A stretch of 64,000 bases of DNA from Hoplostethus atlanticus (lineage: Eukaryota; Chordata; Actinopteri; Trachichthyiformes; Trachichthyidae): positions 426,001 to 490,000 of the forward strand of contig JAXDDX010000056.1 of assembly GCA_034670405.1 (NCBI GenBank), written 5' to 3'. Below the pieces are notes generated by a model. It ran no database searches, was not told the origin of the DNA, and worked only from the letters and a program-made list of their open reading frames with translations. The translations under genes were made by a program, and so were the position numbers. This document shows, in pieces, positions 37,111 to 49,499 of the stretch. How positions within the stretch are numbered: the stretch's first letter is position 1; each line of letters opens with the position of its first letter.

Positions 37111-38459
37111 GCCAAAGTATTATTTGAACATCTCTCTAATGTTGACATAAGCCTTAACGGCCATCTGCAGAGTGCAACTCATCATGGCACATATCTCCAT
37201 CCTACACATGTAGGGAACGTCAGATGTTTTATGGCATTTTCCACTGCTGTTCGCGAGCGTGACTAAGGTGCCAAGGTTGGCGTGTTTTCTGGTTCTGTTA
37301 AGAGGCAGAAAAAGAAAAAAAAAAAGTAACTGCATTTTCCACTGAAACGGGGACTTGAGAAGCTGCCGTCGTCTATCTGAATTATGAGTTATTGCTGAAG
37401 TCTTCCAACAGACATGACATTAAGTAGTTGAGTGACTCACTAATTATATATTCTATATTATATTTAGCTAGGCTCTTGAAAATAAAACATACATGTGCCT
37501 TCCATCTGGCTCTAATACTGAAGGAAGCACTATCAGTAATCACTCCTCTTGATCCACGGGTTGTCTATTTGGTGCATGTGTAGCTGTTAAAAGGATCCTC
37601 ATGCAGCTTTATGGATGAGACACGTGTAGTGCAGATGTCATACCGAATCTATAGGGGTGAGAAAAGGGAGTTGCCCCAGACTCGTGAAAGTGCATTCCGG
37701 CACCATATGTGTTTTTACTAAATTCAAGCCCCCAAAAGTTTCTGCCAACACGCTCACGGATAAGTCAAAACACCACCACCACCAAATGGCATCTCCCTCC
37801 ACGCCTGGTGCTCACTAAAAAAAATTTAAAATCTAAATTCACATCAGCTGCAGTCCAAGTTGTAACCTGAAAAATGAAAGTGCTGCTTGTAGAATTGATT
37901 TTGAGATTGAAGCAGAAATTCTTGTTGATATAAAAAAAAATAAAAAAAACACTAGAATCTGAGCAGGAAAGCAATATGCAATATTGCAAAAAAGTGCAAT
38001 ATTCATTGAGTGCAAAGCGAGATGTGTCATGTCCTCTGAAATATACTTCAGATATCAGACGTGCAGGTGTTCTTGGCTTTGGATAAAAAGAAGCACTCCA
38101 ATCCATAATACTGTGACCTTCCCTGGCTAGACGGGCTGGTTGATGAAAGGAGAACAATAAATACCTCAGAACAGCCGATATCAAAAATACTCTCGCCTCT
38201 CTTTGCGATTGCCTTGTTACTTTCAGAGATAACGCCTACAGATTTTCTTTTAATGCACTAAATTGAAGTAGCACAGTAGACCGTAACATCCAATAGTAAT
38301 TTTATTCTCTTCAGTTTACCTGCTCTGTGCCATTGTATCTCATCACAGTTTGTTCAGTGCTCTTATTCTGGAGAATTTGATCCTCGGTATTTCTACCTCT
38401 TCCATTTTGTGTCAATTTTAGACCCACCTAATGAGACCAGATTGAAGGAGACATATCGA
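37111..38459. other. Intergenic, nothing recognised
   Basis: AT-rich unique sequence with short poly-A runs (37313-37325, 37931-37950). No coding or RNA gene support. Confidence 0.55.
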
Positions 38460-38640
38460 ACATAATGCCAGCAAATTGCGTGCCCGGAGCAATGCATGCT
38501 GGGATGGAGGGACAAATGCCCCCTGTACTTGTGACAGCTGACCGACCGGTGATTTAAGCGGCGCTGTCTGCTATAATCGCTCTAAATCTGATTTAGATGT
38601 ATGGTGATTCACGGGCTAGTTTAATGCTGACATACTGTAA
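38460..38640. promoter_or_regulatory. Candidate regulatory block with clustered CpG and octamer-like words
   Basis: Unique sequence containing GCAAATTGCGTG, GGAGCAATGCATGCTGGG, GACCGACCGGTGATTTAAG, and TCTAAATCTGATTTAGATG (a near-palindrome at about 38580-38598). The mix of retained CpG and POU/homeodomain-type cores is enhancer-like. Inference only. Confidence 0.25.
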
Positions 38641-39353
38641 TATGTTTTTATGAGATTTCCCATAATCCTATTTTCTCCATGATTGTTAATGCACATTTGT
38701 CATTCTCCTCTTCATCCCCTCATTTTGTTGGAACAACTTGAACAGATAACTGGGCATATTTGGACATATTAGATGAAATGCATCATGGGTCTTACTTCAT
38801 GTTTAAGAAGCCAATGTTTTGAAGGTTTTGATACTGATGGCAAAATCAATATTGTACCATTTTTATAATAACCACAACTACAAAAAGTGGTTGGGGAAAA
38901 ACAACAAATGATAATTAAATGCTAAAGCTAATACTTGAACTTCTTTTTACTGTTTTCAACTTTTTATTATTCAGCCTCCATCATCCACCACCCTGGTTAT
39001 ATTAAAAAAGTTTAGATTGCCTTACTCTATCCCAAATACTATCATTCTATGTCCCCACGGCAAAAAAAAAGTGGAATGAGTTTTGCGGTAAAAATCATAC
39101 TCTCCTATCATCTCTGCTTGGATGTGCTGCACTTTGCTGCAGGCATGTCAAAAACTTCATTCCTCAACGAGGTGACAGGACCACTAACCTGTCACCCCCT
39201 CCCAGCTCTCACGCCGGGCCCATCCTGTCCACGCTCGCCCCATTCCTCCGACTCTCCACTTCTTTTTAAAACTTTTCATCTTTTTTACCAATTCGTCCAC
39301 TTCTCGGCTGAGAGGGCCTCTTGTTTTGGTTGTGAGAAATCAATAGCCATTAC

Positions 39354-39355
<2 letters not shown>

Positions 39356-39392
<37 letters not shown>
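39356..39392. repeat. (GA)n microsatellite
   Basis: A near-perfect GA run of about 36 bp. Confidence 0.95.
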
Positions 39393-39399
<7 letters not shown>

Positions 39400-39572
39400 A
39401 CACGCACGACAGAGGGGAAGAAGGAGACTGCTATCCCCGTCAGTCCGACCCTGCCTGACGGCTGTCATCTCACTTAATTGCTTTGCTAATATCATCCCCA
39501 CTCAGCCGGGATCTAGGTCAGCAAGGCCCTACTACTAGAGCTGACTGGAGGCTGTCCTTCTCCCTGATCTGG

Positions 39573-39620
39573 CTCTCTCTCTCTCTCGCTCTCTCGCTCT
39601 CTCTCTCTCTCGCTCTCTCT
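39573..39620. repeat. (CT)n microsatellite with CG interruptions
   Basis: CT run interrupted three times by CG. It lies 180 bp from the GA run on the same strand, so the two are complementary and could pair as an inverted repeat. Confidence 0.9.
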
Positions 39621-42600
39621 TCCCCCCTCCTCCTGTTCTACCCTTCAGGCCCTGCTCAATTAGAACGTGAACACTGGAAAATGAAAAGGAGATGTTGTTT
39701 TCCTGTGTCGAGATGACCCAGGTTTGGATTAATCAAATCGGAAACAATTTTTTTTTTTTTTTTTTTTCCTGAGGTAGATTTCATAATTGGCTTGCGAGAA
39801 TTCACTTTTCTATTCCCTTCAGGCGATGCAGGATCTTCTTTTTGTTTGTCTTTTTGGCTATCTCTGCACCTCTAGGTCTGACTAAATGTTTCCCCAGCAA
39901 CAAGCCTGTCGCTGGTAAACATCAGCATGAATCACTGGGTTAGGTTGTTTACCTACAACATGCATGGAATACATGTTGGAGCCCCTGTATAGCTGAGGCT
40001 GACCCAAAGCAAGTAGAGGTTAGGCAAGCTTTTCTCCTTCCTAAATGCACAAAATATATTAGATTTCATCACAAATATATTAAAAATAATTCAGATGTGC
40101 TACAAAGTCGCCTGCTGCCCAGTGGTTTAATCAAAACGAGGCTTAGTGTGACAGAATGGACTATGAATCTCATGCCATTGGCAGAGTTCACGTTAGCTAG
40201 TATTGCCGTTTTTCTAGCTGTTAAAAATGATGTTTGGAGAAGTCTGGCAAAGGAAGAGGTCTGGAAAATGAAAGGCCTCCTGGACATACTGGCCACCGCG
40301 CCGTGGTGTTGTTCTGTTTCAAATCAATCAGTGCTTCAATTTATTTTTACTTTTACTGTAAAGTTAGCTCGCATAACAAAACATTTTCAAAGATGAAACT
40401 CATTTTTCACTTCCAGTTTTGCTTGGCAAACTGTCCACTGGCTAAAGAAACTGGGCGCGATGGAGTCTGTGCTGTTGTGGAGGAGAGGAGAGTCTGCAGC
40501 ACAGATCGGCTCTCTGCCTCTGAGAGAAGGGCGATTTTTTTTTAATGTGATTTTGTGTGTCTGTTATGGTGTGTAGGTGTGTTTTTCCAGTTTAGCCTGT
40601 TGTGCATATCTTTTTTATCTTAATGTCTTCAAATAGCTTTAAGAGAACAATATTATACAAGGTTATATACGCCTATAATCTAATACAGACAGGGATTGGT
40701 AACGTGGTATGACCAGATCCTTAAATGTATCCAACAACCTGAAATACAACCTCACACTGTCACACTTTACATTAATAAATAAACGATAGAATCGAAACAC
40801 AAACCGATAAACACACAAGGAAGCGCCAGCTCTAGTCACCGGGCCGCTTTTTGGAAGATTAGGCCTCTTGGCTACGGCTTCCCCGTTGTTTACATTCACA
40901 GCGGTGGCTACAGGCAACCATTTTTAAACAAGGTAGCAAAGCACAGACGAGGGACAAGGGGCTAGTAATTGTGTCAGCGGCAGGGCTCCGAGCCAAGAAC
41001 TGTCAAGACCTCATACTTTCCCCTTTTTCCCAGTTTAATGGAGCATGCGAGGGCCAAGGTGTGCTGCCCCGGCCCCAGCTAGGGCTGTGTTGAAATAGCC
41101 TCCCGTCCTCCCTCAGATAGGCACAGTGGAACAATGAGGCTGAAGGTGGAGCAGCTGGAGAAGACATTAGAGTAGGAACCTTCCTGCAGGTTGCCATTCT
41201 AGCCTCACTGCCCTCCATTTGCTTTGCCTCTTTTCCTCATGGCCTAGGAAAAAAAAAAATGGCACTGAACTGTGTTTTCTGCCTCAAGTTGTGTTGTTGT
41301 CATTTAATTGCGAGAACGTGCACTGTTTTAGTAGTAGCGCTTACACCCTCGGGCTCGAGCCTAAAGGAACATTTGGAAGCCACGGTTGAACTGATCTCTG
41401 CCTGTGAGACCAGGCAAAAGGTTTTTCAGAATATCTCCGTCCCCTGGTGGGCTCTAATCTTGTGTCTTTTGGCCCACGGTAGTAGATTCCAAAGACAGTC
41501 CAATCGAAGCCTCTCATGGCGAAGAGTGAAAGTCCAGCTGTCACCCAAACTGTTTTGATTGGAGGATGTTGGGCGCTGAACAGAAGCAGACCCTCTGGGT
41601 AGCATGTGGCCTGTTGTTTTGGAACTGCTATTCGCGGGAACACTGCCCAGATTTCACAGATCTGTGGTATCACCGCTAAAAGCGAATCCAAGGTTTTTCT
41701 CATTCATAGATTCTCGGTTTCCTCTATCAAAGAATGATCAAAGTCCCCCCGCGCACCAGCTTCATTTCATTATTGTAGTGTGCTAATTAATCTCTAACAC
41801 CACTGCAAACAAGAAGAAGCTGTGTGACCACGCTTGACCTGAACAGGTTTGCAGCAACTTTCCCAGGGCGGTTTGGTTGGGTGTCTGTGTTTTGTTGGCT
41901 CTGTGAGCGAAATGGCTCCATATTTGGCTCCAGCAACCAGTTTTGTCAACTGCTTTGGGTGGGACTTGCACTCAGTTCAACACGTGATGGACTGTTTGAT
42001 GCCGTTGCCATGTTTTCTAGCTGTTGAATTTTGCGCTGATTGCTGCAGTCCACTGTCAACATCCAGACCGAGCCTCTGTTTCCACTCATCCTTCTTCTTT
42101 TTAACTATTCCAGCATGCAGTGTACTATCTACAACGGTATTGAAGTAGTATTGGAATTGTGCTTATCATGACAATACCATCACACCCAGGACAGAGCGGA
42201 GAGCAGAAGCCTAGTCGGAGGAAATTTCAGCCACATTGTTTTTACCTCCCCGTCTACTCCATGCCCACCCAGCACACACACACACACGCCCCGGCCACCG
42301 CTCTCATGTTGATTAGCCACAGCATGTCTGGTGGCAGTCTTTTTCTCCAGTCACTTTTGCACTGGAGCACCATCTGCAGCTCCCTGCCTCAGTGTTTGCC
42401 TTGCACTCTAAGTCCTATTCAGATGTGAATGCCAAAGCAATCAGATTGGGAGACATTGACACGAACACTCCTAGGTTGAATTTGTGAGTCAAATTTCTCC
42501 CCCCTTTACTTCCCGGCATCCTGGTAAACAGATTCTGAAGACGAGCTTGTCGAGTGGCTTCTTTTTCACTATGCAAGGCCACAGCCGCTTGGAGAAAAAA

Positions 42601-43372
42601 AAAACCCCAGCGGTATCTAGGGGGGTGGAGATGATGACAAGGCTCTATTAGGACCAACTTTTCAAATGGCTTCATTTATATGCACGCCTGTATTGGTCTC
42701 TTGGTAGTATGTATTTGTATGTTCAGCCATTTGCCTGTGTAGGTATCAAATTTGACACTGCCAATTGACTCCCATCAGTCTGTAGATGGGAGTCGCTCCA
42801 CCAACAAAGATGAGAGAATGAAAGAGGCACACTTTCCTAACAAAAGGCAACTAGCCAAACAGCACCTTTATTATTATTTTTAAAGATTTTTTTTTTTTTA
42901 ACCTTTTTTCAGGCGATGCTCAGTGTTCCCTAGATCACATCAAACTAGGCGAAATGAAATTGGTTGTGGAGAAATAGAGATCAATTCACACAAAGCAGCC
43001 CCGATGCATAAAGAGAGATATCAGCTTTACCTCCCTCGTCTCCACGTTTCTATGAAAGAAAGAATAAATCCAGCGCTAGTTTCACAGCTAGCAGGGCCGC
43101 CCGTGAGGTGTAAACCCTCTAGAACTACTGTAATACTGTAATACAATGCACAGCCTGAGGTGAAATACTATCTAGCTCATGCTGGATAATGGACACAAGG
43201 AAAGGTTTCATTGAAACTATCAAACTATGCACCATTTAAAGGGTATGCAGGCCCAAGTCTGAGGCAATATTTAAAAAGTGTCAGGCCCCGAGATTTATGT
43301 TGACCATGTTGCCGCTGTACACCTGCCCACTCACCCTGTTCCAAGTCAACGATCACGATGGAGGCTCTAGAG

Positions 43373-43565
43373 CAGAGGTCCTCAAATCCGGGCCTCGGGG
43401 GTCCAGAGTGCTGCAGGTTTTCTCTCCCACCAGGAAGTTAATTGCATTCACCTGGCATCCCAGGTCTTCATCAATCCCTGATTAGACACCTAGAATGGAA
43501 ACTACCTGGCAGAATAGAAAACCAGCAGTACCCTGGACCCCGAGGCCCGGATTTGAGGACCACTG
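43373..43565. mobile_element. hAT-type MITE, 193 bp, intact ends
   Basis: The left end CAGAGGTCCTCAAATCCGGG and the reverse complement of the right end CAGTGGTCCTCAAATCCGGG match over about 33 bp with only one or two differences, forming long terminal inverted repeats. The element is flanked by identical 8-bp CTCTAGAG on both sides (43365-43372 and 43566-43573), the target-site duplication length of hAT transposons. No open frame inside suggests a transposase, so it would have moved with a partner's enzyme. The intact ends and perfect duplication suggest it is fairly young. Confidence 0.9.
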
Positions 43566-44373
43566 CTCTAGAGCTTTGTTGTCTCATCCTTGATACCCAA
43601 CATTGGCTCATGTGCATGATGTTCAGCTGTGGTGGTTTTTCAAATCATCAGATAAAACTCAATCACTAAGCGTTATGATTCGCTGCTATGTTTCAAATCG
43701 GTATCATAAATTATTTAACTACAGGTTGAAATTTAAAGACTTTCAAGTATTTCTCAGGAATTATTTTACTTGAGTTTTGCATCATTTAATACAATATCAT
43801 TGTGATCTTTCATCAGTAAATACAAATGTCACAGATGTCCGACAGATCACAGAAACCGGTGATATATTGCCTTTCATATGTAGGATCAGATTTACTGAGC
43901 CTGTTAAATATTTGCACCACATCCATACGTTGCCCCTCAATATCACATTACAGTGTCAAATCGAAAGTATGAGTCAGAGCGCTGCAGTGGATGTGGTATT
44001 TAATACACGAACATCAGAATAGTTCTCCTTACCCCGAGTTTTCAGATCACATTAGATAGATGTGTCTCTAATGATGTTTTATGATTGGGCTAATTGGAGT
44101 GGCCAGTCATCTTTATGACTGTGGCAGGCAGCTTTACTGCCTCCTCTGAGCTGAGCATGGGAGTGAGTCACATCACGGAAGGACAAGGAGCTTCCTTCAT
44201 TACTCAAGTCCTCACCATAACCCAATTCTCTACCTCAGACCAGACAGAACCACGTCTAGATCAGTTAAGTTTCAGGTCTCGCTGACAATTTTCAATAATA
44301 GATGCTCTGAGGATGGGTAGAGGAGGGTATTGCATTTCTGGCTTCTGACCATGCTTAAACGTTTGCTGAGCTA

Positions 44374-44870
44374 CAGCGAGGTCCAAAAGTCTGAGTCCAC
44401 TATCAGGAACTGTTTGTTTTCATCATTTAGGAAAAACAAATACATTTTTTTATTTGTATTTTTTGGTTAATATTTCTTATGCTTGAATCAAAATCAATGA
44501 AGCAAATATTTTTTTTTAGAAATGCTCGTATGAAATATATCTGAATATCTTGTTTGTATACATTTGATATGGTTCTTCTCAAATTGTTATCACACCATAT
44601 ATTTAATTCAAAAACTAACAATTTATGCTTCTAACACACAGTGTGAATGGTTTTGGTCTTTTAACAACTAATACCAGATACTGACTAAATTAATTTGGTC
44701 TTCAATGTGTTATTGTCGCTACTAGTGCTTCAACTTTGAGACTTCTGTTGAAAAATATTTTATATTATTATAATTTTTTTTTTTTTTTTTAAATCTATCT
44801 TGTTTGACTAAAAATGTGTATTCGTTTTTGAAAAATGATGAAATGAGTTCTTTAGACTGAGACATAACCA
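44374..44870. mobile_element. Possible degraded Tc1/mariner-type MITE
   Basis: It starts after a TA dinucleotide (44372-44373) with CAGCGAGGTCCAAAAGTCTG, wording recalled from fish mariner-type elements (CAGTGAGGTCCAAAAGTCTGAG). The interior is very AT-rich. The matching right terminus could not be placed; AGACTGAGAC near 44857 is a weak candidate. Confidence 0.35.
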
Positions 44871-45704
44871 GAATATTGTGGGCTTCCATTCTTCACAGGG
44901 GAATTCAGTCAAATGAGTCAGGAAGGTTTATTATGAAAAACTAGTAATTCAACTACAGTATAATGTTCATTATTATAGTTGAACCCCATCGTGTTGTGGC
45001 TTCATGTGTTAAGTGACAATCGTGCAATTCTATAGACTCCACTGTTCTTGCTTGGAGAAACTGCGTTGCTTTTGTCTCCCCATGGTCGAGATTTAATATG
45101 AGATTTACTAGACAATTTCCAGTTTATTACTGCTGTGTCCAGGCAGTCCCTGATAAGATTAACCAATGTCTATGAGTCATTGTTGGAGACTGTTTGGTCA
45201 GTGGCGGAGTGTGTGTATCCAAAATTACGCGCTGGAGCACTACAGCACCCTTTGCGATGTGGGCAGCGCTTTACAGAAACTGCCCCTAACCACTGATCCA
45301 GGACCCCGATGATGTTGTCTTCCTGCTCTCCTATTGGTTGAGGGTTGGATTGAGCGCAGGGTGAAGTGATGCCAGATCTGTGGAGAAGGGCATGATGTGC
45401 CTGTAGGGAAAGACTCTCCGGCCCAAACCCAATTTCCACTGAAAGATTGAGGAGGTCTGATGTAGGTCCTTGGGGCTAACTTGCTCCGGGGGCAAAGCGC
45501 AGAACTCTTTCTCTTCTGTGCTTGTCTTTTAATCGCATCAGGCCTTTAATTCTTTCATGAACTAGTCCTTAGACCTTTTTCAGCTCTTTCATGAGGAGAG
45601 AGGAGATAAGAGAGCTGGGGTTGCTGCTTTACGCTAAAAGGATGCTTTTTGTTTCACCCCGGCACATGTAGTAATAGTAAAGGTGTTGACTCTGACTGAT
45701 GGCG

Positions 45705-45710
<6 letters not shown>

Positions 45711-45780
<70 letters not shown>
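45711..45780. repeat. (CA)35 perfect microsatellite
   Basis: 70 bp of uninterrupted CA. Confidence 0.97.
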
Positions 45781-45784
<4 letters not shown>

Positions 45785-46090
45785 TTTCCAGACTTAATGA
45801 ATAATGTAGTGGTGCACTGAACGTAATAACAGACTAATCAATATAAAATGTCTAGCCTCAGTTTTGAGGCGAAATGCGGCGCACCGTCGGCCCTGGAAAA
45901 GAAATCACCTCTGGATTAAGGAATGTGTTATTGATGACTAAAACCGTTAGAAAGAAACATCTGGTACAATAGCGCACGGCAGAAGGGAATGCTGCACCGC
46001 CTATAGGGAGCCAGTATGGATGTATCTGTTGATCATCAGTAATCTCACATTGAGCTCTGGTGTGTATCTTCAGCAGCTATATCTATATAG

Positions 46091-47050
46091 TGTATCAGAT
46101 GTATGTGTGTGTGTGTGCATGTGTTTGTGTGCACATCCGCCTTTGTATGTTGCGCTCCCTCATCCCTTTGTCAGACTGGCTTTATACAGCTAATCCACAC
46201 AGGTGAAAGTGTTGTACGAGCTGTCTGTGTGGGCTTGTTGCCTGTGATTGGGATAAACTGTCTGAAATCAATAAGCATCTGCGCCTCTCTGCCGGTGTGC
46301 GCTTTCCCCCACCTTTTACCTTCAAAAGGTCAGAGGCAGCCAAGTCTTTTAACTCCACATCGTTTACTGTGTCTTATGTCTACCTCTAATGATCTGCGTT
46401 TGGTCAGTAAAGCCCCCCCATCCCCCCCCTCATTCACCACCACCACCCCTGCTTTTCCTTTTTGATTAACTCTGAGGTTTCTTGGAAGATGAATGGTTCT
46501 GGCATCCTTGACTGGCACGCAATATGCGCCGCCATACCCTCCCTCTGTCCAACATTTTTGAATCACTGTCCTCCGTTTGATGGCAGGCAATTACTGGAGA
46601 TTGTTTCTCTTTTGTCGTCCGCGCTGGTCGGCGCAGCGCCCCTGTTCTTCTTGGAAAATTGTGTCAAGTTTTTGAGACTTGACGGATGCACAAAGCCCTG
46701 AACGCAAAGCACGACGCGAGTTCAGAGACAGAATTTCTGTTTATATATAGAGAGAGATTGACAGGTTGTTTGTCAATGATGTTGACAGTCAAAAGTATTA
46801 GGACAGTTACATGACGTATACTGTGTCATCATAAAATGCACATTTTCTCAACCTGCATTCAGAATGTAACATTTTTAGATATCCAAATATCTAAAAATAT
46901 AAGGATGCTGCTGCTGGTATACACATTTTTTTAGTACAGTCGTAATTGAATCTAGAGTTTTGAAAATTGCACTTCATATTTTTACACTTTGATTTAACCT
47001 GTTTGGAAAATGTAGCCAAAATCAATAGCTGGCTTGTATTTAGGACTCTG
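46091..47050. other. Intergenic, GT tract and unique sequence, no gene
   Basis: A GT run lies at about 46100-46133, followed by unique sequence to 46700. A perfect 12-bp-stem palindrome lies at 46871-46898. TCAAAAGTATTAGGACAG at about 46790 resembles a Tc1/mariner-like terminus. No coding exon. Confidence 0.5.
46871..46898. repeat. Perfect short palindrome, 12-bp stem
   Basis: ATTTTTAGATAT and its exact reverse complement are separated by CCAA. It may be the core of an AT-rich MITE. Confidence 0.7.
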
Positions 47051-47054
47051 GATG

Positions 47055-47165
47055 AAGTGGAGTTTACCCACCTTTTTTTATTTGTGGAATAGTGTTTACC
47101 CACCCTTTAAATTCATGGTATACATCATAGTAGGTAGTATAAAGCTGATGAAATTATATGAAGAT
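47055..47165 (+). repeat. Dispersed repeat, copy 2 (TACCCACC-bearing element)
   Basis: Same ordered words as the copy in trib2 intron 1 (4105-4200): TTTACCCACC, a T run plus ATTTG, GGAATAGTG, TTTACCCACCC, then GTAGTAT. In this copy TTTACCCACC occurs twice, 31 bp apart. Confidence 0.5.
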
Positions 47166-48109
47166 CAAATAAATCAATGAGGTTTTATTGACATTTAATT
47201 TATCGAGCCCAGTAACTGGTATTTGTTCAGCCACTTGCGTCTCTCAGTCGAGTCTAGGCTCATGACATGGCAACATTAGCTGACTATTATACTTCCATCT
47301 CACTGAGGCTACGTTTCAAACGGTCTCTCCATCTAGTTTGTGTTGGCAGAGACACACCGCGACTCGAAGGAGCACAGATGCGTCATAGGTGCGATGAATT
47401 ACGGTCATTGTAGTTTGCTAACACGCTTTTGGCGTTCGGCAGCGTAAAATCTTGATTGTTTGAAAAGTACGTTGCCGAGTACATCGCCGGCTTCATGCAT
47501 TACGGCCCCCAGAATGAATCCAAAACAAAAACGTACTTTGCTGGACAGGCCGCCTAAATATTAACATTATATAAGAAATACTGCTATTCCAATATTGTTG
47601 CCATTGGCTGCTGTATATGAAGATAGGAAGATATGGGTGCATCATTCTATCTAGCATTGTAAACATCATAAAGACAAACACACAGTAGCTAGCAGTCTCC
47701 TTTCTCTGCCAGGTAGAAGATATCTTGTGCAGTGCTTCTGAAAGGAGGTTGCATTTTGTTCGCTCCCCCGTTCTCGGGTAGAAATCAGTGTTTCATTTTC
47801 TTAATCAAGCGCTGCAGACAGCTGTAATGAGTGACTGCAGGACTAGAAGTATAGATAGCTTGAGGACGTTGACCTTGACATACATGATTCATATCTGAAG
47901 ATATGGGAAATAATCACACTCCGCTCCCAGCCCTCGTCTATAGCATGCCCCTGACGACTGCATAGCAAACACAATGAGCGCCGGCGAGGCGAGGGAGTGT
48001 GTTAGAGAGATATGCTTCAGTTTCTTCTCTCTTTTTTTTTTTCCCCCTGCTCTTTTTGTTTTCCGAGCACATTCCAGAGCCTGCGAGGGTTCGCCAGCCT
48101 TAGGGGTCG
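47166..48109. other. Intergenic, possible old DNA-transposon debris
   Basis: The stretch 47290-47520 has higher CpG and words such as ATTACGGTCATTGTAGTTTG, which resemble fish DNA-element ends, but no terminal repeats were placed. The remainder is unique, with no gene. Confidence 0.4.
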
Positions 48110-48490
48110 CTCATTAAAATGGCCGCCGCTCGACCGATGAATAATATCTCCCACAAAAGCTCTCGCTGTGATGCTTGTGTTTGTTTGTTTGCAGTAATGA
48201 AGCGTTAGATTACGACGCTAATATCATCCGTGATTGGTTTGTAATAGAAAATGAATATGAATGATGGTGCTTCCGAGGGGGAAAGGGCCTCTCATTCGCC
48301 GCTCCCTTCTCTGGAGCGACTTTTGCACGGTGGCAGTGCCGTCGCAGAATGGGCCTCAAAGGTGCCGCCGGGCGCCGATTTCATTCTCTCATTTTGGCTC
48401 GTTGGTATTTATTTGGCTCGTACCGATTTGGTGATTTCATTTGACGGTCATAAAGCGCGGCGTGCTCGCGTGATAACACTTTAGGATGTA
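48110..48490. promoter_or_regulatory. Candidate distal regulatory block, unusually CpG-rich
   Basis: About 380 bp of unique sequence with clearly retained CpG. It combines ATTA/TAAT words (CATTAAAATGG, GATGAATAATATC, GCAGTAATGAAGCG, GACGCTAATATC) with GC-rich words (GGTGCCGCCGGGCGCCGAT). An (FOX-like) TGTTTGTTTG lies at about 48178. It has no splice or TATA arrangement like the 20.7-kb block, which favours an enhancer over a promoter. Confidence 0.35.
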
Positions 48491-49495
48491 GATGTCACCG
48501 AGCTGCCGCTGCCTTAGCAGTCACCCCAGTCACTGTGACATTCAGCGGTCTGAAATGGCATTTGTGACATTCAGAGTCAGTGTAATATATTCACCTCCAT
48601 TGGCTCATCTCGCCCTCACCAGAGCTGACAGCTGCTATAAAGGCTATGTGCACCGAGTATTCTCACACCGTCTCTGTGGCTGGGATGTAGTGAAAAAAGC
48701 CCTTGGTACAGACTCACAGTATCATGGTTTATTTAGAGCTGTTGCTATATGGAGTATTTCTTTTTATCACATATGTATAATGCACATAAAGGGTTTTCAC
48801 ACTGTCACATTTGTGGTGCGTTGTTTTTTTTTCATTGCACTGCGCCACGGTACACCTTGCTTTAACCCGCAGCAAAATACAGCAAGGATGTGGCAGCATG
48901 CCATTACTTTTTGACATATTGCAATGCGTACGTCATTAAATATTGTATCCACATGATGGACAGGGATGTAGACGGTGTATTATACGTTATCACATTCAGC
49001 AGCTTGTCACAAAGAGCAATCTTGCCTGCTCTGCATGCTGTGCTGGATGACAACACAGCAAGGGCCGCTATTGTCTCACAGTGCTGATGTTAATGAAAGC
49101 ATGAACCCAAACCGACGCTCTTAGCGAGTTTTGGATATCTGAACATCACAAGGGCAGAGAATCAAATGAGATTTTTTTTTATTCTTTTTTTTTTGCATTT
49201 GTCACATTGCATTGTGAAGAGTGCCACATACCACCTCTTACACCATGGGGGAGGAAAATACTGACCCACAGCCTTCTAACCTTCAGGTACACACCCTTAA
49301 CTACAAACCCAGCCACATAGTGTGTGTGTGTGTGTGGCTGGGTTTGCACAATTAAACATTCAGTCAATCGAACATGGATAAACTACACAAACTGCAAAGG
49401 GAGATGAGAATTGGAGATGGAGTCAAAGGGAGAGGGGCGAGAAAATAGATGCAGCCTGTACGAGAGGGTGAAAGATGATTCAGCTCTTCAGGACA
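48491..49495. other. Intergenic, nothing coding
   Basis: Unique sequence with a short hairpin around a GT run (49304-49346). The 140-codon plus frame at 48492-48914 shows no domain. Confidence 0.5.
49304..49346. repeat. Hairpin with GT-repeat loop
   Basis: CAAACCCAGCCACA (49304-49317) and its exact reverse complement (49333-49346) flank a (GT)n loop of 15 bp. The stem is a perfect 14 bp. Confidence 0.75.
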
Positions 49496-49499
49496 TCTA

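Larger units (their letters stand above)
38641..43364. other. Intergenic with GA and CT tracts, no gene
   Basis: Contains (AG)18 at about 39356-39392, a CT/CG tract at 39573-39620, T runs (39750-39767), and a moderately CpG-rich stretch 40640-41230. No coding exon is supported; the 120-142 codon frames come from low-complexity or unique DNA without family features. Confidence 0.6.
43574..46090. other. Intergenic with a Tc1-like end and a long CA run, no gene
   Basis: Includes a possible Tc1/mariner-like fragment from 44374, an 18-T run (about 44774-44791), and a stretch near 45280 (CTGCCCCTAACCACTGATCC) worded like a common fish repeat. The (CA)35 run lies at 45711-45780. Confidence 0.55.

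Noticed and set aside
40640-41230. Moderately CpG-rich stretch as a promoter or gene start
   Set aside because: CpG is scattered, there is no donor or TATA arrangement, and wording partly resembles repeated fish DNA; not strong enough to call.
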